This document shows, in pieces, positions 1 through 9,079 of a DNA stretch of 64,000 nucleotides. A model generated the notes under the pieces. It saw only the letters and a list, made by a program, of their open reading frames with translations, did not search any database and was not told where the DNA came from. The position numbers and the translations under genes are program-made. Location: positions 1-64,000 of the forward strand of contig CAXSEF010000009.1 in assembly GCA_964236535.1 (NCBI GenBank), written 5' to 3'. This DNA is from CAXSEF01 sp964236535 (GTDB lineage: Bacteria > Pseudomonadota > Alphaproteobacteria > Acetobacterales > Acetobacteraceae). Positions within the stretch are counted from its first letter, which is position 1, and each line of letters opens with the position of its first letter.

Positions 1-128
1 CAGGAGTGTGGGGCGGACCGGACGCGCTGGCCCGGTTGAAGATCCACGACGCTGCCCGCCGTCCACCAGGCAACGGCCAAGGCCACCGGGTCCGGGGCGA
101 GCGCGCGCAGGCGGCCGATGGCGGGACG

Positions 129-2084
129 TCAGTGCCGCAGGTAGGTGTCGAACCAGCCGACCATGCGCCGACTGATATCGGCCACATGCTCCGGGTTGCG
201 GATCCAGTGGCCATCGCCCGGATAGATCACCGCGCCCGTGGGCACGCCCAGCGCAACAAGCGCGTGCCAGAACTCCATGGTCTGCGGCGCTGGGCATTCC
301 ACGTCACGCTCGCCGACGACGGCGAAGGTCGGCGTGCGCACGCGGGTGATGAAGCTGATCGGCGCCGAACGCGCGTAGACGCCCGGGTCCTGGTACACCG
401 ACGCGCCGAAGTACGGGATCATCCAGCCGTCGATGCCGTTCTCGCCATAGTAGGACTGCCAGTCCGAGAGGCCGGCCCCGGCGAAGGCCGCATGGAAACG
501 GTCGGTCTGCGTCACGGCGAACATGGTCATGAAGCCGCCGTAGCTCCAGCCGGTGATGCCGAGCCGGGCCTCGTCGATCGGGGCGGCGGCCTCGGCCGCG
601 TCGATGCCGGCCAGGATGTCGCCGAGGTCGCCATAGCCGAGGTCGCGCACGTTGGCCCGGGTGAACGCCTCGCCCTGGCCGAAGCTGCCGCGCGGGTTGG
701 GCAGGAACACGGCGTAGCCCTTCTCCAGCAGGGAGCGGAGCGGGCCTGTCCCTACGAAGTAAGGCTCGTTGGCGGCAGCCGGCCCGCCATGCACGAATGT
801 CACCATCGGCAGCTTCGAGCCTTCCGGCGCCGATTGCGGCAGCAGCAGCCAGCCCTGCACCCGGAACCCGTCATGCTGCCAGGACAGGCTCCGCACCCGC
901 GCTGGTGCCGACTGCCCCGCGTTGGCGTGCGTCGCGTCCTGCCACTGGCCGATCGGGCCAACGGCGATCTCGGGCGGCGTCGTGTAGTCCTGGCGGATCG
1001 TGGCGGTCTGGCCGGCCTTGCAGGACGCCGAGATCGGCGCCTCGTCCGCCTCCAGCCGCTGCTGGCCGGAGAACGCCACCGTGAGCGGCGCCGCCTTCGC
1101 CGTGGTCGAGAGGTTCACGAGCTGGGTGTTTTCCCCTGCCAGCAGCGAGGCCCGCAGCGTCTGCCCGTCGCAGTTCCAGACCAGCGACGTGACCGAGGCG
1201 TGCCAGCCTTGCGTGAGATCGACTGGCGTCACGCGAGCCTGTGGCCCGCCGGCCAGGTCGAGCACGAAGGCGTCGCCGCCGGTCGAGCCGAAATCGCTCA
1301 TCAGCCCGCCGATGAACGAGGCATGCGTCCCGTCCGGCGAGACGCGGGGCCGGGCCAGCTGTAGCCGCGCGTCGGCAGGTGCGTAGAGGACCCTCGCCTC
1401 TCCGGCCGGGCTGAACGCGTAGAGCTTGGCAATCCACCAGTGGTTGTCGCCGTCGCCCGGCGCTGCCGTGCCCACGAAGCCTTGCCCGCCAGGCCGCCAG
1501 TCGTACTCGTAGACGAACAGGTCGGGCGGGGAGACGAAATGCAGTGCGCCGTCCTGAAGGGTGGCGATGCGCTGCTCGTGGATTTCGGCGCCCAGCTCGC
1601 CCAGCTCGGGCGCCCCCGCCTCGACCGCGCCCGTCTCCTTCTGCGCCTTCTCCGTTGCCAGGACCGCCAGGGTGCCATCGGGCCCGTAGCGCAGGCCGCC
1701 GAGCGTGCCGTCGAACCCGAGCAGCCTGGCGGGCGCGCCTCCTGCCGGATCGGCCAGGTAGATGTCGTGGGCATGGCTGCCGGGGGTGCGCAGCACGAAG
1801 GCGAGATGAAGGCTGTCGGGCGTCCAGGCGAGGTCGGACGGCGTGCACTCGGGCCTGGCGCCGCACGCGAGCGGCACCGTGACGGCGCCGCTGCCGTCGC
1901 GGTTTCGAATCACCAGGGCGCGGATGTCCGGCGATCCGCCCCCAGGCGGCACGTCCCCCTCGACGGAGGCGATGCGCTGCCCGTCGGGCGACAAAGCCAC
2001 GGACAGGAAGTCGTGCAGCGGGCGGTCCTCGGCGCGGGCCAGGGCGGGAACTGCGGCAATGCACGCGGCCAGGAGCAGCTTCAT
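129..2084 (-). CDS. Secreted S9-family (prolyl oligopeptidase-like) peptidase
   Basis: This 651-residue protein starts with a clear signal peptide (MKLLLAACIAAVPALARA), so it should act in the periplasm or outside the cell. The N-terminal half reads as a PD40/WD40-like beta-propeller with several SPDG-type blades. The C-terminal third is an alpha/beta hydrolase. The nucleophile motif GWSYGGF places the serine at residue 514. Asp594 (in GERDVE) and His626 (in GDGHW) complete the expected triad. The family cleaves oligopeptides or dipeptides, often after proline, but the exact specificity cannot be read here. It lies 111 bp downstream of the Tricorn-like gene on the same strand, and the two probably cooperate in peptide degradation. 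The ATG at 2084 is the natural start because the signal peptide follows directly. Confidence 0.9.
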   Translation of the reverse strand: MKLLLAACIAAVPALARAEDRPLHDFLSVALSPDGQRIASVEGDVPPGGGSPDIRALVIRNRDGSGAVTVPLACGARPECTPSDLAWTPDSLHLAFVLRTPGSHAHDIYLADPAGGAPARLLGFDGTLGGLRYGPDGTLAVLATEKAQKETGAVEAGAPELGELGAEIHEQRIATLQDGALHFVSPPDLFVYEYDWRPGGQGFVGTAAPGDGDNHWWIAKLYAFSPAGEARVLYAPADARLQLARPRVSPDGTHASFIGGLMSDFGSTGGDAFVLDLAGGPQARVTPVDLTQGWHASVTSLVWNCDGQTLRASLLAGENTQLVNLSTTAKAAPLTVAFSGQQRLEADEAPISASCKAGQTATIRQDYTTPPEIAVGPIGQWQDATHANAGQSAPARVRSLSWQHDGFRVQGWLLLPQSAPEGSKLPMVTFVHGGPAAANEPYFVGTGPLRSLLEKGYAVFLPNPRGSFGQGEAFTRANVRDLGYGDLGDILAGIDAAEAAAPIDEARLGITGWSYGGFMTMFAVTQTDRFHAAFAGAGLSDWQSYYGENGIDGWMIPYFGASVYQDPGVYARSAPISFITRVRTPTFAVVGERDVECPAPQTMEFWHALVALGVPTGAVIYPGDGHWIRNPEHVADISRRMVGWFDTYLRH

Positions 2085-2195
2085 CGGTATGAAATCCTTC
2101 CCGGGCCGCCCGGACGCGCCCGGGCCAGCCCAACGAGCCGCCGCAGCCGGCGCCCCAGGCAGGACTGCCTAGCGCTGCGGCGGCAGTCAACCTCA

Positions 2196-5100
2196 TCAGC
2201 GCTGGAGTGGGCCGTTGACCGGACCTGGGCCGAACCATGCGCCTGGGATGTTTCCCGCCGCCGGATAGGCCGGCAACGGGGCCGGCGCGCCGGGCCGGAT
2301 GACCGGCACGTGGGCGAGACGGTCCAGCGCCACCCGCACCGCCCCATCCAGCTGGGTGTCGACGCCGGGGATGACATCGTCCGGCCGGTCGTCGATGGTG
2401 ATGTCCGGCGCCGTACCCTCGTTCTCGATGATCCAGTGCCGGTCGAGATCGGCGAGCGAATCCTTTGGGATGGTGATGCCGGTGCCGTTCATCAGCGGCC
2501 AAGGCGCGTTGATCCCCTGGACGCCACCCCAGCTCCTCGTGCCGACCACCGGCCCCAATCCGAACTGCCGGAAGAAGTATGGGAACTGGTCGCCGTCCGA
2601 CGCCGTACCCTCGTTGATCAGGGTGACCAGGGCCGGCGGCGCAGTGGTCGCGGGCAACGGGGAGACGGCGCCCTCCCGGTTGACGAACACGCCGGCCCGC
2701 GCGCGGCGCAGCACGTCGAGCACCGCCTGGCTGGTGAAGCCGCCCGTGTTCCAGCGCACGTCGATGACGAGGCCGTCCTTCTCGGCCTGCGGATAGAACT
2801 GGCGCACGAACTGCTCGGAACCGAGCTCGTCGAAGTCGGACAGGAACACATAGCCGAGCCGGCCGCCGGAGAGCAGAGCGACCCGCTCGCGGTTACGCGC
2901 GATCATGTCCACGAGGCGGAGCGACATCTCGTCGTCCGTCGGCTCGACCCTCACGGTCCGGGCTGGGCCATCCGGAGTGCGCGCCACTGTCAGGACGACC
3001 GGCCCACGATGGCCGGCAAGCAGCGCGTCCGCGCTTCCGGGTGGCCGCAGCGGCCGGCCGTCGATCGCCAGCAGGACGTCGCCCTCGCGCAGGTCCAGGC
3101 CAGGCTGCGACAACGGCCCGCGGAGGCCGGGCCTGGTGTTGTCGCCGGCGTAGATATGCGCGAGCCGGATGCGGCCCGAGCTCGGGTCGAGCGCATAGTC
3201 GACTCCCAGACGCGGCGTCGAGACCGCATGGTCGCTGAGCCCGACGATGAAGGTGTGCGAGCTGGCGAGCTCGCCCTGAAGTTGCGCCAGCAGGTAGAGG
3301 AAGTCGTCGTCCGAACCGAGCAGCGGCAGCAGCGGTGCGTAGGCGTCGTGCACCGCGCGCCAGTCGTCGCCGTTCATGGCGGCGCTGAAGAACACGTCAC
3401 GGTCGAGCCGCCAGGCCTGCTCGAACATCTGGCGCCACTCGGCCCTGGGATCGACGACGGCGCGCAGGCCGGCGAGATCCAGCGTTGCGACCGGACCCAG
3501 CCCCGGGCGGGTCGGTGCGATGTGCCAGGCGTCGTCATCGCCGCGAAAGGCCACCTGGCTGCCGTCTGCCGACAGGCTGGGGCCGGATAGCCCAGTGGCG
3601 ACAACGCGGTCGGCCAGGGTGCGCAGGTCGAGGGCGTGCAGCGCGCCGTGCTGGCCCGGCAGGTCTCCGGACAGCAGCTGCGGCGGGCTGGTCTGGTAGA
3701 ACGCGGTGCCGTCGCGCACCGCGAGCCCGTCGATGACCGTGGGCGTGACCGGCAGCGCCACCGCTCGCGTCATCAGCCCCTCCAGCTCGACGTGCAGCGG
3801 CGGCCGCACCGTGCCGGCAACGGGCGCCGGCAGCAGGGGCGACGGATCGGACGGATCGAGGGTCGCGGCGTAGAGTCCATCGGAGTTCAGCGTGACGACG
3901 ATGCTCTCGTCGTCGCGGTCGGATACGAAGGGCAGCTCGTTGCGCTTCGACACGAACAGCAGCAGCCGTCCGTCGGACGAGAACACCGGGGCGCGGTCGC
4001 TCTCCATTGGCGTGCCGAGTGTGGTGTCGCGGCCGGTGGACGGCTCGTACAGGTGGATCGCGCGTTGGTGGTTCGGTCGGGTGGCGCTGTAGGCGAGCCA
4101 GCGCCCGTCCGGCGAGAATCCGGCATCGCGGATCTCGGCGGCGGGGTCGCGGGCGACCAGGTGCGGGCCGCGGCCATCGATCGGCACCAGCCAGAGCGCG
4201 TGGTTCGCATCCGGCACCGCGAGCAGGTCACCGGACGGCGACCATGTCGCCTCGTAGCGGTAGCCGGTGGCGAATTGCGTCAGCAGGCGGGGGGAGCCAC
4301 CGTGCGCCAGCCGGATCGCCAGCTGCTGCTCGCCGCGGGCATCGGTCTCGTAGGCGATCATGCGGCCGTCCGGCGACCAGGACGGGTGGTCCTCGTCGAT
4401 GCCGGGGGTCGCGGTCAGGTCGTCGGCGCGGCCATCCGGCCGGACGCCGAACAGGTCGCCGTGCGCCGACAGCAGCAGGGTGTCGCCGTCCGGGGACAGG
4501 GCGTAGTCGATGCCGCCGGTGGCATTCGTGGCGCGGACCCAGGCCCCGACGGCGACGGTGCGCGCTATCGTGTTCGCGCCGTCGTCCGGCACGTCGACCG
4601 CGACCGGACGGAGACGCTCCGACGGCAGGTCGATCGCCCACAGCCCGCCGCCCTGCTGGAAGGTGATGGTGCGGCCGCCGAGCGATGGGTAATCGACGTC
4701 GTAGTCGGCGAAGTGCGTGATCTGGCGCAGTCCGCGCCCGTCCGGATCGCAGGCCCAGACGTTGACGCGGAACCCGGCGCCACGATCGGAGAGGAAGTAG
4801 ATCCGGTTGCCGAACCACATCGGCGCCGTGCTGGTGCCCTTCCAGTCGGTGATGCGCGTCAATGCATGGCTGTCGAGATCGTAGGTGAAGATCGCCTGCG
4901 CCTGGCCGCCCAGGTAGCGCTTGCGCAGCTCGAAGTTGCGGAAGAAGCGGTTGAGGGCGATCACGCGCCCGGTCGGCCCGTATGACAACAGCCCGGCGCG
5001 ATCGAGCGGCAGGCGCTGCGCCATGTCGCCCTCGACCGCCACCGAGTAGGCCTGCAGGATCCGCTTCACCGGTGAATCGCGGCCCGATAAGAACACGACC

Positions 5101-5501
5101 CGCCGTGAGTCGGGCGTCCAGGTGACGACGAGGTTGCCGCTGGCGCTGCGGGCGGCGTCGAAGGTCAGTCTCTGCGCTGGACCGCCGGCCGCGGGCATGA
5201 CGAAGACGTCGTAGGCGCCGTCGTGACGTCCGGTGAAGGCGATCCACTGCCCGTCCGGAGAGAAGCGCGGCGCGGTGACGCCGGAGATGTTGCCCGCGGT
5301 CAGCCGCCGCGCCGTGCCGCCGGCCAGCGGGGCGGTCCAGAGCGCGCCACGGGCGACGAAGGCAATGTCGGTGGCGCTCGCGTTCGGGAGTCGCATCAGG
5401 GTCGGCGCCGCGGCATGGGCGGGACCCAGAGACAGCCACGCCGCGAGCAGCAGAGACGTCGCTGCGGCCAGTCTGCGGGCGATGACGGGGTCTCTGTTCA
5501 T
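2196..5501 (-). CDS. Tricorn-type S41 protease with PDZ domain, secreted
   Basis: The protein has 1101 residues from the ATG at 5501. A signal peptide ends near AHA (about residue 32). Two beta-propellers fill roughly residues 35-640, with repeated SPDG blades. A helical C1-like segment and a PDZ domain (GLDLREGDVLLAIDGRPL) follow, then the S41 catalytic domain. The motif EGTASDGDQ places the nucleophilic serine at about residue 968. Tricorn proteases trim peptides to short products; bacterial secreted versions probably act in the periplasm. A start seven codons upstream (5522) is possible, but it would place extra residues before the signal peptide. The first codons lie next to the assembly gap, within the 55-bp sequence that is repeated beyond it. 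Confidence 0.9.
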   Translation of the reverse strand: MNRDPVIARRLAAATSLLLAAWLSLGPAHAAAPTLMRLPNASATDIAFVARGALWTAPLAGGTARRLTAGNISGVTAPRFSPDGQWIAFTGRHDGAYDVFVMPAAGGPAQRLTFDAARSASGNLVVTWTPDSRRVVFLSGRDSPVKRILQAYSVAVEGDMAQRLPLDRAGLLSYGPTGRVIALNRFFRNFELRKRYLGGQAQAIFTYDLDSHALTRITDWKGTSTAPMWFGNRIYFLSDRGAGFRVNVWACDPDGRGLRQITHFADYDVDYPSLGGRTITFQQGGGLWAIDLPSERLRPVAVDVPDDGANTIARTVAVGAWVRATNATGGIDYALSPDGDTLLLSAHGDLFGVRPDGRADDLTATPGIDEDHPSWSPDGRMIAYETDARGEQQLAIRLAHGGSPRLLTQFATGYRYEATWSPSGDLLAVPDANHALWLVPIDGRGPHLVARDPAAEIRDAGFSPDGRWLAYSATRPNHQRAIHLYEPSTGRDTTLGTPMESDRAPVFSSDGRLLLFVSKRNELPFVSDRDDESIVVTLNSDGLYAATLDPSDPSPLLPAPVAGTVRPPLHVELEGLMTRAVALPVTPTVIDGLAVRDGTAFYQTSPPQLLSGDLPGQHGALHALDLRTLADRVVATGLSGPSLSADGSQVAFRGDDDAWHIAPTRPGLGPVATLDLAGLRAVVDPRAEWRQMFEQAWRLDRDVFFSAAMNGDDWRAVHDAYAPLLPLLGSDDDFLYLLAQLQGELASSHTFIVGLSDHAVSTPRLGVDYALDPSSGRIRLAHIYAGDNTRPGLRGPLSQPGLDLREGDVLLAIDGRPLRPPGSADALLAGHRGPVVLTVARTPDGPARTVRVEPTDDEMSLRLVDMIARNRERVALLSGGRLGYVFLSDFDELGSEQFVRQFYPQAEKDGLVIDVRWNTGGFTSQAVLDVLRRARAGVFVNREGAVSPLPATTAPPALVTLINEGTASDGDQFPYFFRQFGLGPVVGTRSWGGVQGINAPWPLMNGTGITIPKDSLADLDRHWIIENEGTAPDITIDDRPDDVIPGVDTQLDGAVRVALDRLAHVPVIRPGAPAPLPAYPAAGNIPGAWFGPGPVNGPLQR

Positions 5502-5698
5502 GCCGGCCCTGGCTCTTGTCACCTGCGAGGATGGATCGTCAGGNNNNNNNNNNNNNNNNNNNNNNNNNNNNNNNNNNNNNNNNNNNNNNNNNNNNNNNNN
5601 NNNNNNNNNNNNNNNNNNNNNNNNNNNNNNNNNNNNNNNNNNNGGTCTCTGTTCATGCCGGCCCTGGCTCTTGTCACCTGCGAGGATGGATCGTCAGG
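5489..5698. other. Assembly gap of 100 N flanked by identical 55-bp ends
   Basis: The N run covers 5544-5643. The 55 bases before it (5489-5543) are identical to the 55 bases after it (5644-5698). The simplest reading is two contigs that overlap by 55 bp and were joined with a fixed-size gap, so the real sequence probably continues from 5543 directly to 5699. Confidence 0.85.
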
Positions 5699-5783
5699 CG
5701 AGCTGGTCCTGCTGGGCTCACCCGCATAGCGGCCGTAACGACGCTTCTGTTCTGCCGTCAGCAAGGAGACTGGCACCTGCCGG

Positions 5784-6235
5784 TCAGCGACCGAGCAGCT
5801 TGCGGGCGCATGGCTTTGCCTGCCCCTCGCCGTCTACATGGGCGCAGAGCGTGCTGACGGAGATGCCGAGTTGCTCGGCGAGATCGCCGGCAACGTTGTT
5901 GCGGTCGGCCATCATCGTCATGGCGGTCCGCAACTTGGCTCGGGTCATCAGCCGTGGGCTGCCGCCGGTCCGGCCACGCGCACGGGCCGTCGCCAGCCCG
6001 GCCAAGGGTATGCTCCTTGATAAGGTCGCGCTCGAACTCGGCCAGGGTGGCGAAGATGCCGAACACCAGGCGATCCGGGGAGCTGGTCGTGGCGATCCCG
6101 CCGGTCAGCATCTTGAGGATCACTCCGCAGGCGCGCAGCGCGTTCGCAAGTTCGACGACATGGCCAGGTGACCGGCCGATCCGCTCGAGCTTCCATGCCA
6201 CCAGGGCATCGCCGGTGCCATGCTCCGGTATTCAC
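5784..6235 (-). pseudogene. Serine recombinase (resolvase/invertase family) remnant
   Basis: Reading from 6235, one frame gives a run with the resolvase signatures WKLERIGRS and LAEFERDLIKEHTL. After that the reading shifts frame, and 5784-6005 continues with ARARGRTGGSPR and the C-terminal helix-turn-helix (AEQLGISVSTLCAHVDGEG). The N-terminal catalytic serine region is missing, and an in-frame stop lies just before IPEHGTGDAL. The gene is therefore truncated and frameshifted. It is probably debris of a Tn3-like or phage-like element, and it lies directly beside the assembly gap. Confidence 0.8.
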
Positions 6236-6308
6236 GGCCACAGAGGCCGCTCCGGAGCTCGCACAGCCACGCCATCTCATTCGGCAGAGCAAGTCCTCAA
6301 ACGAACTT

Positions 6309-7508
6309 TCAGAACTTCGCCGACAGCGCGAGCGAGCCGAAGTTGAACAACCCGCCTTTCTGTCCGTGGAACTGCTGGGTCTGCCAGGTCTGCGTGTAGG
6401 TGACGCGCAGGCCGCGGATCATCACCGCCGCACCCGCCGACAGCTCGCCCACATCCCACAGCTTGGACACATGCGGGCTGTACTGCCGGAACAGGTCGCC
6501 CTGCAGCGACGCGTCGTAGCCGACCGCCTGGCCGTCCAGCCCGCCGAAGACGTACCACGCGAACGGTCGCGTCGCCATGTAGGCGTCGGTGCCGTTCTGC
6601 CCGTACTGCGTTGTCGACGGGCCGAAATCGCTGTCGAGCCCCTGGCCCAGCCGGACCAGCACACCGAGCTGCGCGTAGGTGCGCACGTCGCCGCCGGCGA
6701 GCTTGCCCGACGGCAGCGCGTCGACGCCCACCCCACCCGCATACGGCACCGCGAACTCGGCGACCGGCAGCCGATAGGTGCGCTGCACCTCGAAGTTGAA
6801 GGCTGCCTGGTCGGGCACCTGCGCGTTCCAGCCGCGGTTCGGCGTGTCGCCGATGATGTTGTGGAAGCCGTTCTGCACCTGCTGGCCTTCGGCGGAGGGA
6901 CCGATCACGCCGAGGCTGATCGCCGCGAAGTCTCGCCTGGCGTCGGTGTCCTGGATGATCCCGAAGTTGGCGAGCAGCTGGCCCTCGTAGGGGTGGTCGT
7001 GGGGGCTCGGCACGTAGGCCTGGGTGTCGCGCGGGGTGAAGATCGACTGGTTGATGGTGATGCTGATGCGCTGCACTCCGTCGCCCCATACGTCGTGGCC
7101 GAGGATCGCCAGCGGCACCGGCAGCACGTCGGTCGGCGACACGTAGCCCGCCCGGATGCCGCTCGTGTAGTACTGGTCCGAGGTGCCGCTGAGCGTCGAG
7201 ACCGCGTCGTTCTCCACCTGGATGGTGACGGTGCTGTTCGGGTCCTGCAGAGGCGTGGCCAACGCCGGGCCCGCCAGTCCCGAGGCCAGCAGCGCCAGCC
7301 CTGCCCCTCGCAGCGCCGTCGCCCGATCCGCCCGAGCCCGACCCGCCCAAGCCCGACCCGCCCAAGCCCGACCCGGCCGTGCGCAACCCGTCCAGCCGGC
7401 CGCGGCTGCCACCGGGATTGCTCCAGCCCGGTTGCCGGCGGTGCCCACCCGCGGGCGATGGGGGTGCGGCTGGTGGCTGCTCGAAGGCCGTCTGCTGCGT
7501 CGATTCAT
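6309..7508 (-). CDS. LpxR-like lipid A deacylase (DUF2219) outer-membrane protein
   Basis: The mature part resembles the LpxR/DUF2219 family: an early ENDAVS...DQYYTSGIRAGY segment, alternating amphipathic strands, and a terminal aromatic residue (ALSAKF) typical of outer-membrane barrels. LpxR removes the 3'-acyloxyacyl chain of lipid A in the outer membrane. From the ATG at 7508 the protein has 399 residues. A hydrophobic signal (ALLASGLAGPALA) lies about 75 residues in, after an Arg/Ala/Gly-rich segment coded by short direct repeats around 7331-7372. No start codon is visible closer to the signal, so the N-terminus is uncertain and could have been altered by repeat expansion. Confidence 0.75.
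   Translation of the reverse strand: MNRRSRRPSSSHQPHPHRPRVGTAGNRAGAIPVAAAAGWTGCARPGRAWAGRAWAGRARADRATALRGAGLALLASGLAGPALATPLQDPNSTVTIQVENDAVSTLSGTSDQYYTSGIRAGYVSPTDVLPVPLAILGHDVWGDGVQRISITINQSIFTPRDTQAYVPSPHDHPYEGQLLANFGIIQDTDARRDFAAISLGVIGPSAEGQQVQNGFHNIIGDTPNRGWNAQVPDQAAFNFEVQRTYRLPVAEFAVPYAGGVGVDALPSGKLAGGDVRTYAQLGVLVRLGQGLDSDFGPSTTQYGQNGTDAYMATRPFAWYVFGGLDGQAVGYDASLQGDLFRQYSPHVSKLWDVGELSAGAAVMIRGLRVTYTQTWQTQQFHGQKGGLFNFGSLALSAKF
7331..7372. repeat. Short tandem direct repeat (about 15-bp units)
   Basis: The unit ccgacccgcccaagc is repeated about three times in a row, with small changes. It lies in the 5' part of the LpxR-like gene and encodes a low-complexity Gly/Arg/Ala/Trp stretch ahead of the signal peptide. 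Confidence 0.6.
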
Positions 7509-7630
7509 TGCCGTCCCAACTGCTGCTCGCACTGTTGTCCTACAGTCTCGGCGTGAGGCAAGGAACCCCCGGCCGTCGCCGGGCGCGCCCTTGCCCAGCC
7601 GCGCGACCCGGCGGTAGCGTCGCGGCACGA

Positions 7631-7717
7631 GGATGGGTGGCCGAGCGGTTTAAGGCAGCGGTCTTGAAAACCGCCGTACGTGCAAGCGTACCGTGGGTTC
7701 GAATCCCACCCCATCCG
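7631..7717 (+). tRNA. tRNA-Ser (anticodon UGA)
   Basis: The acceptor stem ggatggg (7631-7637) pairs with cccatcc (7710-7716), with G as discriminator base. The anticodon loop tcttgaaaa carries TGA. A long variable arm (cgtacgtgcaagcgtacc region) and the T-arm ggttcgaatccc are present. This is a class II tRNA of 87 nt without an encoded CCA end. It decodes UCA and, by wobble, other UCN codons. Confidence 0.95.
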
Positions 7718-7796
7718 CCCATCGTGCTGGAAGACAACCCATGGACGGTCTCGCATCGGTGGCTTGCGGCTCCGGGATGCCGGGCGGCGCGCCGAC

Positions 7797-8873
7797 ATGC
7801 TCGTTTGCGCCGCTCCGCGACAGCCAAGCGATCACGATGTCGGACCGCCCGGCTTGAGGTCGCGCACCCTGCGCGGCCAACTGCGGCTGGGGCGCCGGCT
7901 GCTGCGTGGCGCCGCACGCCTGGCGGCGGAGCTGACGAGCGGCATGCCGGTCGGGCTCGGCGCCCTGCCGGTGCCGCCGGCCATTCCGCGCCGCGCCGCG
8001 CCGGCGGCAGACTGGGATACCGTCGCGGACTTCGGGCCAAATCCCAGCCGGCTGCGCATGCTCTGCCGGGTGCCGCAGGACCGGCCGGACAAGGCGCCCG
8101 TCGTGCTGCTGCTGCACGGCTGCGGGCAGGACGCGGCCGCCTTTGCCGAGCAGTCCGGCTGGGTCGCGCTGTCCGACCAGCGCGGCTTCGTCCTGGTGCT
8201 GCCGGAACAGAACGCTGGCAACAATCAGGCGCGCTGCTTCAACTGGTTCCAGCCGCAGCAGACCCGGCGCGGGCTGGGCGAGGTGGCCTCGGTCTGCGCC
8301 ATGGCCGACCATGCGATCGCGACGCTCGGCTGCGACGCTCGCCGCGTGTTCGTGGCCGGGCTGTCCGCTGGCGGTGCGATGACGGCCTGCCTGCTCGCGG
8401 CCTACCCGGACCGCTTTGCCGCGGGAGCCGTCGTCGCCGGCCTGCCGGTCGGCTGCGCCGAGGGCGGCGGCCAGGCGATGCTGCGCATGATGCAGGGCGG
8501 GCCGACCCGCTCCGCGGTGGAGTGGATGGCCGCGGCGCGCCGGTTCGGTCCGGACCGGGTCGCCACCTGGCCGCGGCTGTCGATCTGGCAGGGCGGGTCG
8601 GACCACACCGTCAACCCGGCCAACGCCGACGCGCTCGCCACCCAGTTCGCTGGCCTGCACGGCCTCGCGGTCGACCTGCACGAGGACCACTCGCCCGACA
8701 CCGGGCTGCGCCGCCGGGTCTGGCGCGACGCCACGGACGAGGTCGCGATCGAGCACTGGAGCCTCGCCCGCATGGGGCATGGCTGGCCGGTGCGCGAAGG
8801 AGTGGAGCGGAACTGGGTGCTACCCGTCGGTATCCAGGCCAGCGAGGAGATCGCGCGTTTCTGGGGGCTTTGA
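7797..8873 (+). CDS. PHB depolymerase-family esterase (extracellular type 1-like)
   Basis: The 358-residue alpha/beta hydrolase has the oxyanion segment LLLHGCGQDA, the nucleophile motif GLSAGGAM, an aspartate in QGGSDHTVNP and a C-terminal histidine in RMGHGWPV. This order is typical of short-chain polyhydroxyalkanoate depolymerase and feruloyl-esterase-like enzymes (Esterase_PHB family). There is no strong signal peptide, so the cellular site and substrate are open. The ATG at 7797 was chosen because longer reading would run into the tRNA gene. It stands alone between tRNA-Ser and a sulfotransferase. Confidence 0.85.
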   Translation: MLVCAAPRQPSDHDVGPPGLRSRTLRGQLRLGRRLLRGAARLAAELTSGMPVGLGALPVPPAIPRRAAPAADWDTVADFGPNPSRLRMLCRVPQDRPDKAPVVLLLHGCGQDAAAFAEQSGWVALSDQRGFVLVLPEQNAGNNQARCFNWFQPQQTRRGLGEVASVCAMADHAIATLGCDARRVFVAGLSAGGAMTACLLAAYPDRFAAGAVVAGLPVGCAEGGGQAMLRMMQGGPTRSAVEWMAAARRFGPDRVATWPRLSIWQGGSDHTVNPANADALATQFAGLHGLAVDLHEDHSPDTGLRRRVWRDATDEVAIEHWSLARMGHGWPVREGVERNWVLPVGIQASEEIARFWGL

Positions 8874-9079
8874 TCGGTGGACGGACAGCAAGCAAGCCGG
8901 GGCTTCGCCCGGACCCGCAAGGACCCCCGCTTCCAGGCATCCGGGCTCCCTGAGCCCGTCACTTCAAGCACGGTGTTTCCAGGGCCCCGCCCGGTGGGGG
9001 GCGTCCACAGGCAAAGCCGCCGGCCTTGCCCGCCTTGGCCTTGCCTGCCTTGACCCAGCAGACGAGCGCCGATACCGCG

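Noticed and set aside
1440..3590. A 716-codon plus-strand open frame over the S9 and Tricorn genes
   Set aside because: Low-complexity Arg/Gly/Ala composition and complete overlap with two conserved peptidase genes.
7680..7796. Longer start for the PHB-depolymerase-like gene at 7680
   Set aside because: It would overlap the tRNA-Ser gene; the ATG at 7797 is preferred.
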